Source: Hemicordylus capensis
Taxonomy: Eukaryota > Chordata > Lepidosauria > Squamata > Cordylidae
NCBI RefSeq assembly: GCF_027244095.1
Contig: NC_069670.1
Location: 19,829,820-19,893,819 of the forward strand
Length of the DNA stretch: 64,000 bases
Direction of reading: 5' to 3'
Shown here piece after piece: positions 1 to 11,040 of the stretch; the first letter of the stretch is position 1, and every line of letters starts with the position of its first letter. The translations under genes and the position numbers were made by a program. A model generated the notes under the pieces. It searched no databases and was not told the origin of the DNA. It saw only the letters and a program-made list of their open reading frames with translations.

Positions 1-202
1 CCATCCTATGACCTGTTTTGTAATTCTACACATCTCCGTGAAAACCTCTGTCCCAAAGAATGAGACCCTAGGACAGGTACACCAGAGATTGCCGGGGTCT
101 GTCTTGTATTTCTTTTTAGATTGTGAGCCCTTCGAGGACAGGGAACCATCTTATTTGTTTAATATGTATTTATTTGTTTGTTTGTTTAATATTTATTTAT
201 TA

Positions 203-475
203 AGCCACCTACCTAATGGTGCAGCAGGGAAATGACTTGACTAGCAAGCCAGAGGTTGCTGGATCGAATCCCCGCTTGTATGTTTCCCAGACTATGAGAA
301 ATACCTATATTGGGCAGCAGCGATATAAGAAGATGCAGAAAGGCATCATCTCATACTGCACGGGAGGAGGCCATGGCAAACCCCAGCTGTATTCTCCCAA
401 AGACAACCACAGGGCTCTGTGGTCGCCACGAATCAACACCGATTTGACGGCACAACTTTACCTTTACTTTAAAGG
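203..475 (+). mobile_element. Sauria-type tRNA SINE
   Basis: tRNA-like head (TAATGGTGCAGCAGGGAAATG, B box GGATCGAATCCCC), the body with GGGCAGCAGCGATATAAG, and the tail ATCAACACCGATTTGACGGC that resembles the BovB 3' end. Near full length. Confidence 0.75.
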
Positions 476-1184
476 GGAAGTGAAGGGGAGAAAGAACTAA
501 AGGGGAGAGAAAATGAACAGGGAAGTTCTCTGAGTCTGTCACATGTGCTGATGAATGAGTCTTTGGATAATGCCATGTGATAAGGCTTGTAAACAGCCAG
601 GTAACCAGACTCTGAAGGTTTTAGAAATTAGAAGATAATTGGTCCTTTATGTTCTCTTTCAGACCTCTGATATGTCACCCAAAATGAGACATGTGGATGG
701 GCAGGTATGAAAGGAAATGTATTTATAGGCTGGTAACATCTATGGATACATTTGCAATGTTGTGCAAAAAACCATTTTTTCCGCAGTGCATCACTTCTGA
801 ATATTTCTTTACTTGTTAAGTCATCTTTTTAGTTGAACTTGCCCAAGATGGAATCCAGGATGAAAATGACCAATAGCAATTTGAAAACAAGCAGAACTCT
901 TGTTGATGCTGGATTATTCGAAAGTGAAAGAGAAAACGCTCTCGCAAAAAGCAGTTTGTTTTTGATTGTACAGATGAAGGAAACAAGGAATTCAGAATCC
1001 CTGTGAGTGTGATGGTGACATTTTTCTTTCTTGCAGACTGAATATGCAGAACTGAGTTGCAAAAACTGAAAAGTGATTCATATGGAGTGATATAGTCTGC
1101 TGGAAAAATAGCACATCCTTTTTTGGAAGAAGGGAATAGAGACAAGCGTACATTCCAGAACTGAAGACCTTTAATTTGCTCAAT

Positions 1185-1300
1185 CCGGATGCTTATATTA
1201 AATACAACTTTTGCTATATTAATAATGCCCATGTCCTCATTCTCCAGCATGCTCTAATGGCCAAATTATATGTGCCGTGCATTGTGTGTGCACGCATGTG
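1185..1300 (-). other. 3'-flank block shared by A1, A2 and A3
   Basis: CAGCATGCTCTAATGGCCAA and flanks recur at 16400-16515 and, reversed, at 56575-56700. Each lies downstream of an ITIM exon, in the same direction relative to the gene. It may be 3' UTR or part of a linked ancestral exon. Confidence 0.5.
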
Positions 1301-1348
1301 TATGAAGGGGTTTTCAGTGGCCTCCTCTCTTGAGCCCTCTGCTTTCTA

Positions 1349-3066
1349 CATAGGCGTAACTATGCAGGGGGGGCACGTGCCCCGGGCGCCACTTGGCAGG
1401 GGGCGCCAAAAAGTGCCCCCGCCGATTTGCCGGAAAATTTTTTATTTTATTTATTATTATTATTATTATTATTTTTTTTTTTGCAGAGCAGTCCCCCTCC
1501 CCCAGTCCCGGCGCCCCCCCCCCATTGGCATTACTCATCCAGCACTGGGCACCGCGGCGTCTTCATAGTCCAAGTCTCTGACTCTCACTCCCCAGCGCGC
1601 CCCACCGCCCCGCCACCAGTCGCGCATGCGTCGAGAGGAGGACACGCACCAGAGCAAACTTCCTGAACAACTCCCTCTTCTGAACAACTTCCTGAACGCC
1701 CGAACCAGTTCCCCTTTTTGCTCATTCAAGTCCTTCCTCCCCTATAATCTAACCACGTTTTAACTGAAAAGGTTCAGGGAGGGGGAGATGGGGGGATGAT
1801 CTCTCATGAGATGATCATGAGATGATCTCTCCCTTCCTGGACTTTTTCATTATGTAATGCAAGCTAATTTAATTATATGTCATCATCAAAATGGATTAGC
1901 TGTTTCAGCCCATCAGGAAAGTCTAAACCTCCGCCGATTTAATTAACCAGACTGAAAATCAGATGAACAGAGAATGTTTTAATGAAAGGTGGTATATAAA
2001 TTTAACAATAAGTAAAACTATCATTAGGAGCAATTAGCGATTACTTAAACATTGGTGCTGCCAAGCAATTTGTAAATAAAACTTGAAGCCCTTTGAAAAT
2101 AAGCTGGAATTAATTGTAGGTTGGGCAGGGGGTGAAAGTATATACTTCTAAACATTTATTGTTAAATTTATATACCACCTTTCATTAAAAACAACCCCAA
2201 AGTGGTTTGGTTTTAGTCATGGATTTTAATTTTAATTGCTCTTTTTGTCAATGTGATGAAGATTAGTTAAATCTGAGTGGTCTTAGGCAACCAATGTTGC
2301 ATCTGAAATGCCATTTCATTTTTTATTGTCATAAATACTCTCCAACCAATTTAAATAGCAAAGGTGTATATTATTGCTTTATTCAATTGCAGGGAATCTC
2401 AAAAAAGCAGGATTTGCAACTAAGGCAGTGCATATCTTCTCTAAAATGGCCCTTTTATAGTTTTTCTAACTTTGAAATCGTAACATAAAACAAAGCATAA
2501 ATGCATAAATGCTTCCCCCTCCATTTGAAACCTTTTCTGGTGTAAATAGCGCGCGGTTTTGGAAAAGGGGAGTCTTTCTTTAACAGCGGAAGAATAAGGA
2601 GTCTTTAGCACTATCACCCTAGTCCCTCGAATTACTTTGGAGTCCTTGGTTTTCGTTTTGTTAAAATACAGTCACTCACAAGGGAAAGTCAGGAACAGAA
2701 CCAGGGCGTGAGGGAGGGGCATCATAATCATAATAATCATCATTGCATCATAATTCTGATGTTTGCGATACAAGCCAACTTCACAGGGTTGTTGTGAGGA
2801 AAAACCTAGGTATAATGTAGTATGTATCATCATTGCATCATAATTCTGATGTTTGAGATACAAGCCAACTTCACAGGGTTGTTGTGAGGAAAAACCTAAG
2901 TATGTATTGCATTTTGAAATTTTTGGTAATTTTTGTAATTTTTAAAATTTTTAAAATAAAAGTTTTCTGAAACATGTGTGTCAGTCAGATGTATGTTGGG
3001 GGGGCGGTGGAGGGGACGCAATTTCAGTGCTTGCCCCGGGCGCCGTTTTCCCTAGTTACGCCTCTG
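1349..3066 (+). mobile_element. Non-autonomous hAT-like DNA transposon, 1.72 kb
   Basis: Bounded by the perfect 8-bp target duplication GCTTTCTA (1341-1348 and 3067-3074). The ends carry inverted CATAGGCGTAAC / TTACGCCTCTG followed by GC-rich GCCCCGGGCGCC. Eight-base duplications and short inverted ends are hAT features. No transposase ORF is present. It sits in the A1 3' flank, between the ITIM exon and the block shared with A2 at 16.4 kb. Confidence 0.8.
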
Positions 3067-3227
3067 GCTTTCTATCCCCCTAAAATGTCAGTTTCTATGT
3101 CCCTTTGGTCGTCAGCTCTGCCCTCTGGTTCTCTAAAAAACAACGCAGGAGCACCTGTTGAAGATTTTCTTCTTCTTCTTCAGCAGTTCTCTCCCCATTG
3201 ACTGTCTCCCAGTGTGTCGTATGTCCT

Positions 3228-3323
3228 TCAGATCTTGAGATGTTTTCCTTGAGAAGCTCGCCTCTTCTTATTTCCATCCTGGCTTCTTGAAGGGAAATCC
3301 AGATGGGCGTAGCAAATGCCTTC
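3228..3323 (-). CDS. A1 exon 6: terminal ITIM exon
   Basis: The 96-nt exon follows a TAAAACAG acceptor at phase 0 and encodes 31 residues and TGA: EGICYAHLDFPSRSQDGN then KKRRASQGKHLKI. ICYAHL fits the ITIM consensus I/V/L/S-x-Y-x-x-L/V. A2 carries ICYAQL in the same exon with the same length. The 3' flank continues to about 1.19 kb and is interrupted by a hAT element. Confidence 0.8.
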   Translation of the reverse strand, partial: EGICYAHLDFPSRSQDGNKKRRASQGKHLKI

Positions 3324-6300
3324 CTGTTTTATCAAAAGGGGGTGGGGGGAATCCTGTGATTAGATTCATGATTTAATTGTAACCCACTCTATCCTAAAGA
3401 TTTGGGGTCGGGGGGTGGCGGCATTGGACACACACTGGCCTCATCCGCACGTAACTGGTTCCTTTCTACTCCCCTCAATCCCGCCCCCCACTCTCCTGTC
3501 TGAATTCGGACGTAACGGAATTCGGACACAACTCCCTCTCTGCAGTCAGCGACACTCTACAGAGAGGAGGGGGAACTGGCTGTGTGGGCGTCCTTCTTGA
3601 CTGAAGGACAGCCCTGGCAGCCAATAGCAGCCAGAGCAAGGGAGGAGCGAAGAGTGAAACTGCAGCTCCACATTCAGACATAACCCTGGCCCCGCTGAAC
3701 CTGAGGTACAGGCAGTGAAACTGACATTTTGCATAATCACACATAAGTTGCATAAGTTCAAGAAATGAAAAATATGTAATAGAATGGGTTTTTTTAAAAA
3801 AGTGCTAGGAACAAGGAAGTAAAAGTGAAATGTGTAGGATTTCAATTTCAAGCATTAATTTTTTTTAACCAGTTACCAGATATGGTAAATTTGAATCACA
3901 GTAAATGTGAATCTGAGAAAGATCTAATGCTTCTCTTGGGCATGATGTTATTTTTGAATAAATGGTCTGATTATTGAGGGTGAGGAAGCTGTTCCGAACA
4001 ATCACAGTTCAAATCTGAGGGTTATATTCACAATTTCTGCTAGAAAATTCCAAAAAACTAAAACATTTTCCCCAGCATGTTCTGGTGTAAAACGTAGTCC
4101 ATTCAGCTCATTTCAGTGGCAGGCCTGAACGTGCAAAATTTGGTGTCTGAAGGATACCAAATCGGGAAGTATTGTACAAACCCACCCACAAACTCTTCAA
4201 AATATACAGTAGATGTAATACAATACTCATACAATTAATACATGTATTAATACTCATACAATTAATTAATTAATTGATTGATATTTCTTTAACCCTTTAA
4301 TCTGCCTAGAGTCTTTAGAGGAGGCGGTATATACGAAATTTCAAATAAACAAATAAATAAATAAATAATCAGGCAATTGCCCTTGTTAAATGTACATTTA
4401 GTCTTCCTGCAGGTGAAGAAAGATTATGCAAACTATTCCTGTCTAAATGAAACTGCATTTCAGAAAGAGCATAAAAGGGGCTCATATGAATGCACCCTTC
4501 AAAGCTAGAGATTTTTCCCCAAAAAAGGGAGGCATACCTGTAGTGTCTCAGACTCTAAGGCTGGAGGTTCAGGTATCCTGTGCTGGAATCCTTGAGGAAC
4601 AAAAAGGAATGAATAAGAGAGCCAATTAGAGGGTTAATCTCCTCCTCGTTCCATTTTTTTAACCTGAGAATGCATTTGACTCAATGGTGAGTACAGGAAG
4701 GCCTCGTTAATCATGGGCCCAGCATTTGCAGTTTCACGTATCCTTGGCAGGTAATTAACACCTAACCTCAGTATGTAGTACACCGCTCTGGGCTCCTTGG
4801 AGGAAGAGCGGGATATAAATGTAAAAATAATAATAATTTGACTCAATGGTGAGTACAGGAGGGCCTCGTTAATCACGGGCCCAGCACTCGCAGTTTCACG
4901 TATCTTTGGCAGGTAATTAGCACCCAACCTCAGTATACCCAATGTTAAAACTGGTGAAAAAAATGAGTTAAAACCGCGTGTCTGCAGATTGGAGGCAGCC
5001 GGATATGGCCACGGAGGTCATTTCCAACCACCGCTTTGTTCAAAGGAGTCATTTTGTGGCTCATTTTGTTTTTAAAAAATATAAAAATCATGATTGGGGG
5101 TGGAGGATTTTGACACTTTGGGGGGCATTGCTGGAGTATGGACTACAGCAGGACACTTTGTTTTGCATCTCCCCCCCCCCATTTTTGGCCCATTTCAGAA
5201 CCGAACCCCCGTGATTACATTGCCTGTAACGAGCCAGTATTCGTGGATAACTTATGTGCAGCAATGGCGGGTAATAGAACCCCCGTGAATACAAAGGTTT
5301 TCCTGTATGCCGAAGATGTAAAGACCTGCCATCTTGTTTCCAAAGACAGCCTCTTAGAGGCCTCTTGGAGGATCACAAGCAGGGCATAAAGGACATGTCC
5401 TCCCCCCATTGATATGCCCCCAGCATCTGATCTTCAGAGGTAGACCATCTCTAAGCATGGTGTCCTGTTCCGGCCTTAGCTTCTTGGCTAACGGTTCTGT
5501 AGCAGAGGTGGCGGCTATAGATATGGGTCCGCGGGAGTCTGTTCTCATAAAAGCACGAGAGAGAAAATTCTTCAGCCAGCCAAGCAACACAGACTCTGTC
5601 CCAACAGCCAGCAGATTCAGGTTCCCTAAGCAAGGAAGAGGAATCTACCGCGTTCCTGCCACACCCAAGCCCTAAACTGTCTGGCAAGCTCTGGGCGGAT
5701 AAGGCAGGAAGTTCACCTGGAGTGGATGGTCCCTAGTTAGGTCTCTGGGAACATCGAAAGCTGCCATATATCGAGTCAGACCCTTGGTCCATCTAGCTCA
5801 CTCTTGTCTACCCAGATTGGCAGTGGCTTCTCCCAGGCAGGAGCCTCTCTCAGCCCTATCTGGAAATGTCAAGGAGGGAACTTGGAACTTGCAAGCAGGC
5901 AGGTGCTCTTCCCAGGGGAATATCGTACGTAGTGCTCACCCATGTCGTCTCCCATTCAAATGCAAACCAGAGTGGACCCTGCTTAGCAAAGGGGACAAGT
6001 CATGTTTGCTGCCACAAGACCAGCTCTACTCCTAAAGCTCCTCCTGAACCTCAATTGAGGTGCTGCCCTTCAGCCCTCAGCAAGCTCGGGTGAGCCCTGA
6101 CCTCTGCCCTCAGAAGTCTCTGCCTTGCCTAGGCTGAGCGCTGTCCCAGGTCATGGAGAATGCCTCCTGGCTGTGCCATCCGGGCCCTGATGCAACCTGC
6201 TCACTCATCAGTGGAACTGAACCATGAAAGGCTTGCTCAGCGGCGTATCACCTTGTCTCAGCCTGGCTGGAACAGGATGGAGGGAATCTTCCATGGCTGG

Positions 6301-6584
6301 GCAACGTGATTGAGCGAGTGATGGCCTCTCAGCTCCAAGAAGTTCTGGATGATGCAGACTATCTAGATCCATTTCAAACTGGCTTTCGGGTGGGCTATGG
6401 GTTCAAATCCCCGCTAGTACTATATCGGGCAGCAGTAGGAAGTCACTGAAAGGCATCATCTCATACTGTGCGGGAGGAGGCAATGGGAAACCCCTCCTGT
6501 ATTCTACCAAAAACAAACACAGGGCTCTGTGGGCGCCAGGAGTCAAAATCAACTTGAAGGCACACTTTATGGGTATAAAAATAT

Positions 6585-6633
<49 letters not shown>

Positions 6634-9600
6634 GCAAGCAAGCTCCGTGGACTGTCATGGAGCAAGCATGAATTATCCACTTTGCTAAGTAGAGTCTGTC
6701 TTGGTTTGCATTTGGATGGGAAACCACATGTGAGCGCTGTTAGATATTCACCTTAGGGGATGAGGCCATAGCAGGGGGTCATTCCCTGGCATAAACTCCA
6801 GGAAGAGCTAGGAAAGACTCCACAAGCTGGTCTTGTGGTAGCGAGCATAAACTGTCCCCTTTGCTAAGCAGGGTCTGCCCTGGTTTGCATTTGGATGGGT
6901 GACTGCATGTGAGTGCTGTAAGAAATCCCCCTTGGGGGATGGGGCTATAGCTCAGTGGTAAAGCATCTGCTTGTGTGTAGAAGGTCCCAGATTCAAGCCC
7001 TGGTAACAAGGGAAACCCTGGGAAAGATCCCCTGCCTGTAACCTTGAAGAAGTCGCTGCCAGTCGGTGTGGACAGTACTGAGCTAGATGGACCAGTGGTC
7101 TGACAAAGTAAAAGGCTGCTTCTTACATCCCTGTCTTCCTATAATGATAATAATAATAATTATTATTATTATTTATTATTATTTCTTCGATTTCTATACC
7201 AGCCTTCCAAAAATGGCTCAGGGGGGTTTACACAGAGAAATAATAAATAAATAAGATGGATCCCTGTCCCTGAAGGGCTCACCATCTAAAAAAAGAAACA
7301 TCAGATAGACACCAGCAACAGCCACTGGGGGGATGCTGTGCTGGGGGTGGATCGGGCCAGTCACTCTCCCCCTGCTAAATAAAGAGAATCACCACGTTAA
7401 AAGGTGCCTCTTTGCCCAGTTAGCAGGTAAATGGCCAATGGGTAATTGCCATCAGCTGCATCAACTTGAATAATTCTTTTTCTTCCATCTATGTAAGCGG
7501 CCACAACGACATCTTGTGGCGATGGACTGCATAAGTTAATTACTACTATGAATATTTATATACCGCTTTTCAACAAAGGTTCCCAAAGCAGTTTACCAAG
7601 AAAATATGATAACAACTAAAGATGGCTTCTTGTCCCCAAAGGGGCTCACAGGTAATTGTGGGCATTGTGAGAAGAAAGGCGAGGGAGACGGAGGGAGTGG
7701 GTGGCTATAATAATTTCTAATTTGCCACTTAGGAAATGATAATTGATCTTACCTAGACCAGAAGGGTGGAGCCGGATCCAAAGGAAGCTCAGGAGAAGCA
7801 GCAACATCGCCAGCAGGCCCACGACCACCAGGGGTATTTCGTAGCTTGTGCATTGATCAACAGAACCAGGAGGGTCTGCAGAGGAAGCTTGAAAGGGAGA
7901 GAGACAAAAGGATTTTTCACTTAAGAACTGATGCGATTAATGGGTTTATATCCTTTTCCCATCTCATCAGCCCAGAGGTTCCTACAGACCTTGACAGCTG
8001 TTGATGGAAAAAACCCAGAATTCGGTCTTGCTCCCTGTTTGAATCTCAAAGTACAAGGCAGAGGCTGTTCAGAAGGCATCTTGCAGAGGGGGCCAGTGGA
8101 GCTATGGGGACAGGCACCATTTTTCTGCAACACCAAACGCTTCACTAGACACAAATCAAGAGTGCTGTTTCCTCCCAAGGAAAGAAAAGCTTTAAGAGTG
8201 GGCTGCAACTTCCACCAGTCAGGGAAAGGTGAGCAACACAGCAAAAAGTTTTCATGCAGAAGGTGTAAACTGCTTTTGAACCGCTCTTGCAAAAAATTGT
8301 AGCACTGCTTTTGTGATAGAAGGGAATTTGTAATGCAGATGAGCATGCTGGCCAACACAGGCTTTACATTTGCATGACAGGTTTGACTGCAGCATTAGCT
8401 CCTCTACTGGGTAGAAACGGCTAGTATCTTTAAGGCTTTATGATGGCGGAGACACATGCAACATCCCTCACCTGCAGGGAACGGGGCACTCTTCTTCACA
8501 CTCTTGCCGGAAGAATTGAACCTGACTTCACAGGTGTACAGCTTCCCGCTCGTCTGTGAGTCCACCATGGGGACGGAAAGAAGATTGATGAAGGTTAAGG
8601 AGCCGCTGCTGTTTTTTGCCAAAAGCGTCTGTCCCTCTTGCTGGAGCTCTCCGGAGATGCTCCAGGATACCTGGACCAAGTTGGACGCTCCATGGACCAC
8701 GCAAGCGAGATGGTCGCTCTGCACAAACTCAGGTGGTGGATGAGCAGATGAGAGCAAAAGCATCACCCAGGTGCTCGGGGTGTAACTGTCTGAGGAGGGA
8801 AAGGAAGCGGAAAATTCAGTAAGGGCAGCCACATTGCTTCAGATCCGTGTTCTCTCCAATCTCCCATCTCCAGATTTTCCCCTGCTTGGATTTCAAGCCA
8901 TGTTAGGGGGACCTCAAGGGCATCCTGTCGCTCAAGAGCTTCCGGATGGTGTCATCACTAGACTGCTGCCTTAGGTGTGGGAAGTCCCAGGTTCAAATCC
9001 CTGCTCCTGAAGCTCATTGAGTGCCCTGTGGCTGGACTCTCTCCCTGCCCCTAACCTACGTCGCAAGGTTGTTGTAAGGATAAAAGGAGAGCCATGGGGG
9101 AAATTTATGCTGGCCTGCAGTTCTTGTTGAAAGGGTGAGTTACAAATGTAAGTGATGGTTTTTATTATTATTTAATAAAATTATATTTATTATTATTATT
9201 TATTATAACCGCAATTAGTGATGGGAAGGAGCATAAGGCTGCCATGTGAAAAAGAGCGCAGATCTGTATCTTTAAAAATACACAGAAGAGGGAATTTTGG
9301 CAGGTGCAGCTTGTCATGCAGGGGGAAGAAAAGCTGCACCTGTTGGAATTCCCTCTTCTGTCCCCCCGCTAACTGAGCAAAGAGGCCCCTTTTGAATTGG
9401 TGACTCCTTATATTTAGCAGAGGGAGAGCAACCGGCCCTATCCAGCCCCAGCACAACATCCCTCCAGTGGCTGCTGCTGGTGTCAATCTTATGTTTCTTT
9501 TTAGACTGTGAGCCCTTTGAGGACAGGGAGCCACCTTTATTAATTTGTTCTCATTTGCTTTATGGCAACTGTTTTGAGAACATTTGTCAAAAAGCAGTAT

Positions 9601-10056
9601 ATAAATACTTGTTTGTTTGGTTTTTTTTGTTTTTTTGTTTGTTTTTTTCATATGGCAGCCCTAAAGGAGCAGGGTAGTCTCATTCTGCTTTGAGCTTCCA
9701 GGAAGCCGTGAGCACTACGGCCAGTCAGGGAGGCCTTGGGCTCTCCGGGGCCCTCTCCATTTGCCATACGAAAAGCTTCTTCCACACATGAAAGCAGTGT
9801 CTTCTGGAAGAGAGCTCAAAGGTGGCCTGCCATGCACAATGCAGTCTTGCAGATCAGTGTTGCCATTGCGGGTCCAGTGGGCTGGGGAGACCACAGCATT
9901 GCGAAAGCTAAGCACAATGTTTTTCACTCCTGGCTTTTAGTTCACATCTCCTCCGGAATGTGAGCTCCAGATGAAAACCTGCTCACTCCCTTTCTATGGG
10001 ACAATACAGTACTGCAAACCCTCCTGCAACAGCCAGATATGAATTTAACACAGTAC

Positions 10057-10105
<49 letters not shown>

Positions 10106-10837
10106 CCATTGCAACACTTAGCCAAGCTGCCTTACCTCCAACAATCAGTGAAGATCCATTGCTGAAAAGCATGCTGCTGTACCTATTTTGAGCACACAGA
10201 TATAGGCCAGAATCTTCCCTTTGGACTTTGGGGATTTCCAATATTAATTTTCTTCCGTCAGTTCTGCAGCTGTATCTTTCTGCACTTTTCTCATCAATAC
10301 AATTCTCAATTAAAGGTATAAATTCACCATTTTGTCTTTTATACCAATTGTAGGAATGTTCATAATCTTTTATTTCAGCTGTAGACGTGCACGATATCTC
10401 CGCCTTCTCCCCAATACCCACAAATTGAAACCGCTGGGTCTGATACAGCGATAATTGTGCAAGCAAGCCTGGGGAGAGAAGCACAAGAAGAAACATTTCA
10501 ATCTGTAATTTTTCAAATGCAAACCTCCTTCCACCAAAAAATGCATTTAGAAAGCAACAGAATCCCTGTCTGGGAATTCCTAGATTTTTCCAGGCTGCCA
10601 CAGATGAAGACAAGAGAAACATGGCAATTTTCCTGTGCAAAATTTGCACAGTCTTAACAATTTCAGCCTGTGCAAAATATTTCATCTAAACCGCAGCAGA
10701 ATCCTCCCAAAGGGTTAGTGCACACTGAAATCAACCAAGCCAGTTTCTCAGATGCAAAGCATTAAGATCCAGGTTAGATCGTAAGACACAATGTTACCTG
10801 TGGAGGACAACATGAAGAGGCACTTGGCCAATAGCAT
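3228..10837 (-). CDS. Gene A1: V-C1 immunoglobulin-superfamily ITIM receptor, six exons
   Basis: Predicted type I membrane receptor of about 324 residues. Six exons on the minus strand join in frame: leader 10837-10798, V 10468-10136, C1 8789-8472, transmembrane 7887-7753, cytoplasmic 4590-4538, ITIM exon 3323-3228; the total of 975 nt is divisible by three. All introns start GT and end AG; phases are 1,1,1,1,0. The order V, C1, transmembrane, short spacer exon, ITIM exon is that of inhibitory leukocyte receptors (SIRP, fish NITR and similar families). From family knowledge the tail tyrosine would recruit SH2-domain phosphatases; ligand and cell type cannot be read. A2 is a tandem paralogue with the same exons. 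I do not recognise a one-to-one named orthologue, so no symbol is given. No break was seen. Confidence 0.83.
3380..4450. other. A1 last intron, unassigned sequence
   Basis: Holds a palindromic centre (GAATTCGGACGTAACGGAATTC, 3502-3523), an A/T-rich stretch and an AATTAATT run (4255-4280). No gene seen. Confidence 0.4.
4538..4590 (-). CDS. A1 exon 5: short cytoplasmic spacer exon
   Basis: The 53-nt exon lies between TTCCTCAAG and CTACAG|GTATGC, phase 1 in and phase 0 out, and encodes GFQHRIPEPPALESETLQ. The A2 counterpart (GFQPQFSEPPASEALQ) has the same phases and the shared core EPPA. It has no tyrosine. The call rests on paralogy and splice phase. Confidence 0.72.
4634..4855. repeat. Duplicated MITE left end around a LINE tail
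   Basis: TTGACTCAATGGTGAGTACA and the next 75 or so bases occur twice (about 4677-4776 and 4838-4937) around a short segment CGCTCTGGGCTCCTTGGAGG...AAAATAATAATAAT of LINE or SINE tail type. Confidence 0.5.
4856..5305 (+). mobile_element. Tc1/mariner-type MITE (Tigger-like), 450 bp
   Basis: Inverted ends (CAGGAGGGCCTCGTTAATCA and the complement of CCCCCGTGAATACAAAGG..CCTG) are flanked by TA dinucleotides (4854-4855, 5306-5307). No transposase ORF. It lies in the A1 intron between the transmembrane and spacer exons. A partial copy of its left end is at about 4694-4770. Confidence 0.6.
5750..6032 (-). mobile_element. 5S-head SINE
   Basis: Reverse copy from the tail (AAGCTGCCATATATCGAGTC) to the 5S head (CTGCTTAGCAAAGGGGACAA). 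It is in the A1 transmembrane-spacer intron; the paralogous A2 intron has a different copy. Confidence 0.65.
6398..6562 (+). mobile_element. Partial Sauria-type SINE followed by a GATA array
   Basis: Body TATCGGGCAGCAGTAGGAAG to TCAAAATCAACTTGAAGGCA, then a (GATA)n tail region. The head is truncated. Confidence 0.6.
6585..6633. repeat. (GATA)n microsatellite
   Basis: About 12 units directly after a Sauria-type SINE fragment. Confidence 0.9.
6655..6790 (+). mobile_element. Partial 5S-head SINE
   Basis: Head GAGCAAGCATGAATTATCC to GGGGATGAGGCCATAGCAG, truncated in the tRNA-like unit. It precedes the full copy at 6824 in the same orientation. Confidence 0.5.
6824..7140 (+). mobile_element. Composite 5S-rRNA/tRNA SINE, near full length
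   Basis: Head (TTTGCTAAGCAGGGTCTGCC, GGTTTGCATTTGGATGGG) matches the internal promoter half of 5S rRNA. A tRNA-like unit follows with A box TAGCTCAGTGGTAAAGC and B box AGATTCAAGCCC. The shared 3' body (GCTGCCAGTCGGTGTGGAC, AGCTAGATGGACCAGTGG) ends in CTTCCTAT. At least twenty copies or parts occur in this window. 5S-headed SINEs are known from reptiles. Confidence 0.75.
7141..7430 (-). mobile_element. L2-like 3' element
   Basis: Reverse copy of the same element: a TAA/ATT-rich tail, CCTTCCAAAAATGGCTCAGG, GATGGATCCCTGTCCCTGAA, ending TTTGCCCAGTTAGCAGG. A shorter relative is at 7539-7650. Confidence 0.6.
7753..7887 (-). CDS. A1 exon 4: connecting peptide and transmembrane segment
   Basis: The 135-nt exon follows a pyrimidine-rich acceptor (CTCCCTTTCAAG) and ends CTAG|GTAAGA, phase 1. 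It encodes a stalk (ASSADPPGSVDQCTSYE) with one cysteine, a hydrophobic run from IPLVVVG to SFLWI, then basic RLHPSGLG. There is no charged residue inside the membrane run, unlike receptors that pair with ITAM adaptors. The A2 exon has the same length. Confidence 0.82.
8472..8789 (-). CDS. A1 exon 3: C1-like Ig domain
   Basis: The 318-nt exon runs from a CCTCCTCAG acceptor to GCAG|GTGAGG, phase 1 at both ends. The domain starts DSYTPSTWVM and shows HLACVVHG, VSWSISGE and KLYTCEVRFNSSG, the Cys-Trp-Cys pattern of constant-type domains. NSSGS and NSSGK are glycosylation sequons. The VSW-x-ISG motif also occurs in the B1 and B2 C1 exons, so the two subfamilies share this domain by descent. Confidence 0.83.
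8945..9180 (+). mobile_element. tRNA-derived SINE
   Basis: Head TCACTAGACTGCTGCCTTAG with B box CAGGTTCAAATCCCTG, middle CAAGGTTGTTGTAAGGATAA and tail GAGTTACAAATGTAAGTGA. In the intron upstream of the A1 C1 exon. Confidence 0.5.
9345..9630 (+). mobile_element. L2-like 3' element
   Basis: CCCGCTAACTGAGCAAAGAG through TTTTTAGACTGTGAGCCC to AAAAAGCAGTATATAAATAC, plus orientation. In the A1 V-C1 intron. Confidence 0.6.
10054..10106. repeat. (GATA)n microsatellite
   Basis: About 13 units, 30 bp downstream of the A1 V exon donor on the minus strand. Confidence 0.9.
10136..10468 (-). CDS. A1 exon 2: V-type Ig domain
   Basis: The 333-nt exon follows a CTCCCCAG acceptor and ends in a phase-1 donor (GGAG|GTAAGG). 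Canonical V-set residues are visible: B-strand Cys in AEISC, C-strand Trp in YNWYKRQ, and the F-strand motif EDSGLYLC. Two further cysteines lie about 12 residues apart (ENC...YSC) between C' and D; they recur in A2 and A3 and could make a second disulfide. The end is LFSNGSSLIVGG, a degenerate J-like strand with an N-glycosylation sequon (NGS). Confidence 0.85.
10798..10837 (-). CDS. A1 exon 1: signal-peptide leader
   Basis: Starts ATG and encodes MLLAKCLFMLSST, then a phase-1 donor (ACAG|GTAACA). The start is chosen because A2 has the same short leader (MLLATYFFFSST) with the donor at the same codon. The rest of the signal peptide is at the start of the V exon (GLLAQLSL), a split-leader layout typical of Ig-type receptor genes. 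Confidence 0.75.
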
Positions 10838-10899
10838 TGCTGGAGGCAGCAGCACCCAGAAACACCAGCCCCAAGTCCACATCTGGTATGTGCAGCTTC

Positions 10900-11040
10900 A
10901 AGGAAGGAGTCTTGTACATGACGCACATTTCTTGTAATGGAACACCTCCATGTGGGCGGAACAGCATGTGGGAGGAACACCTCCATGTGGGCTGGTTGCC
11001 ATTGAGAGAGATGAGTGAGGCTTCACTCCTAGGCAGACCC
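10900..11040 (-). promoter_or_regulatory. Conserved 5' flank of A1, probable proximal promoter
   Basis: The block upstream of the A1 leader aligns with about 24540-24670 upstream of A2 (shared GTCTTGTAC, TTTCTTGTAATGGAAC and a TGAGGCTTCACTCCTAG-like stretch). No TATA box was noticed at a typical distance. Confidence 0.35.

Noticed and set aside
6824-6930. A functional 5S rRNA gene
   Set aside because: Only the internal promoter half resembles 5S, and it is fused to a SINE body repeated throughout the window.
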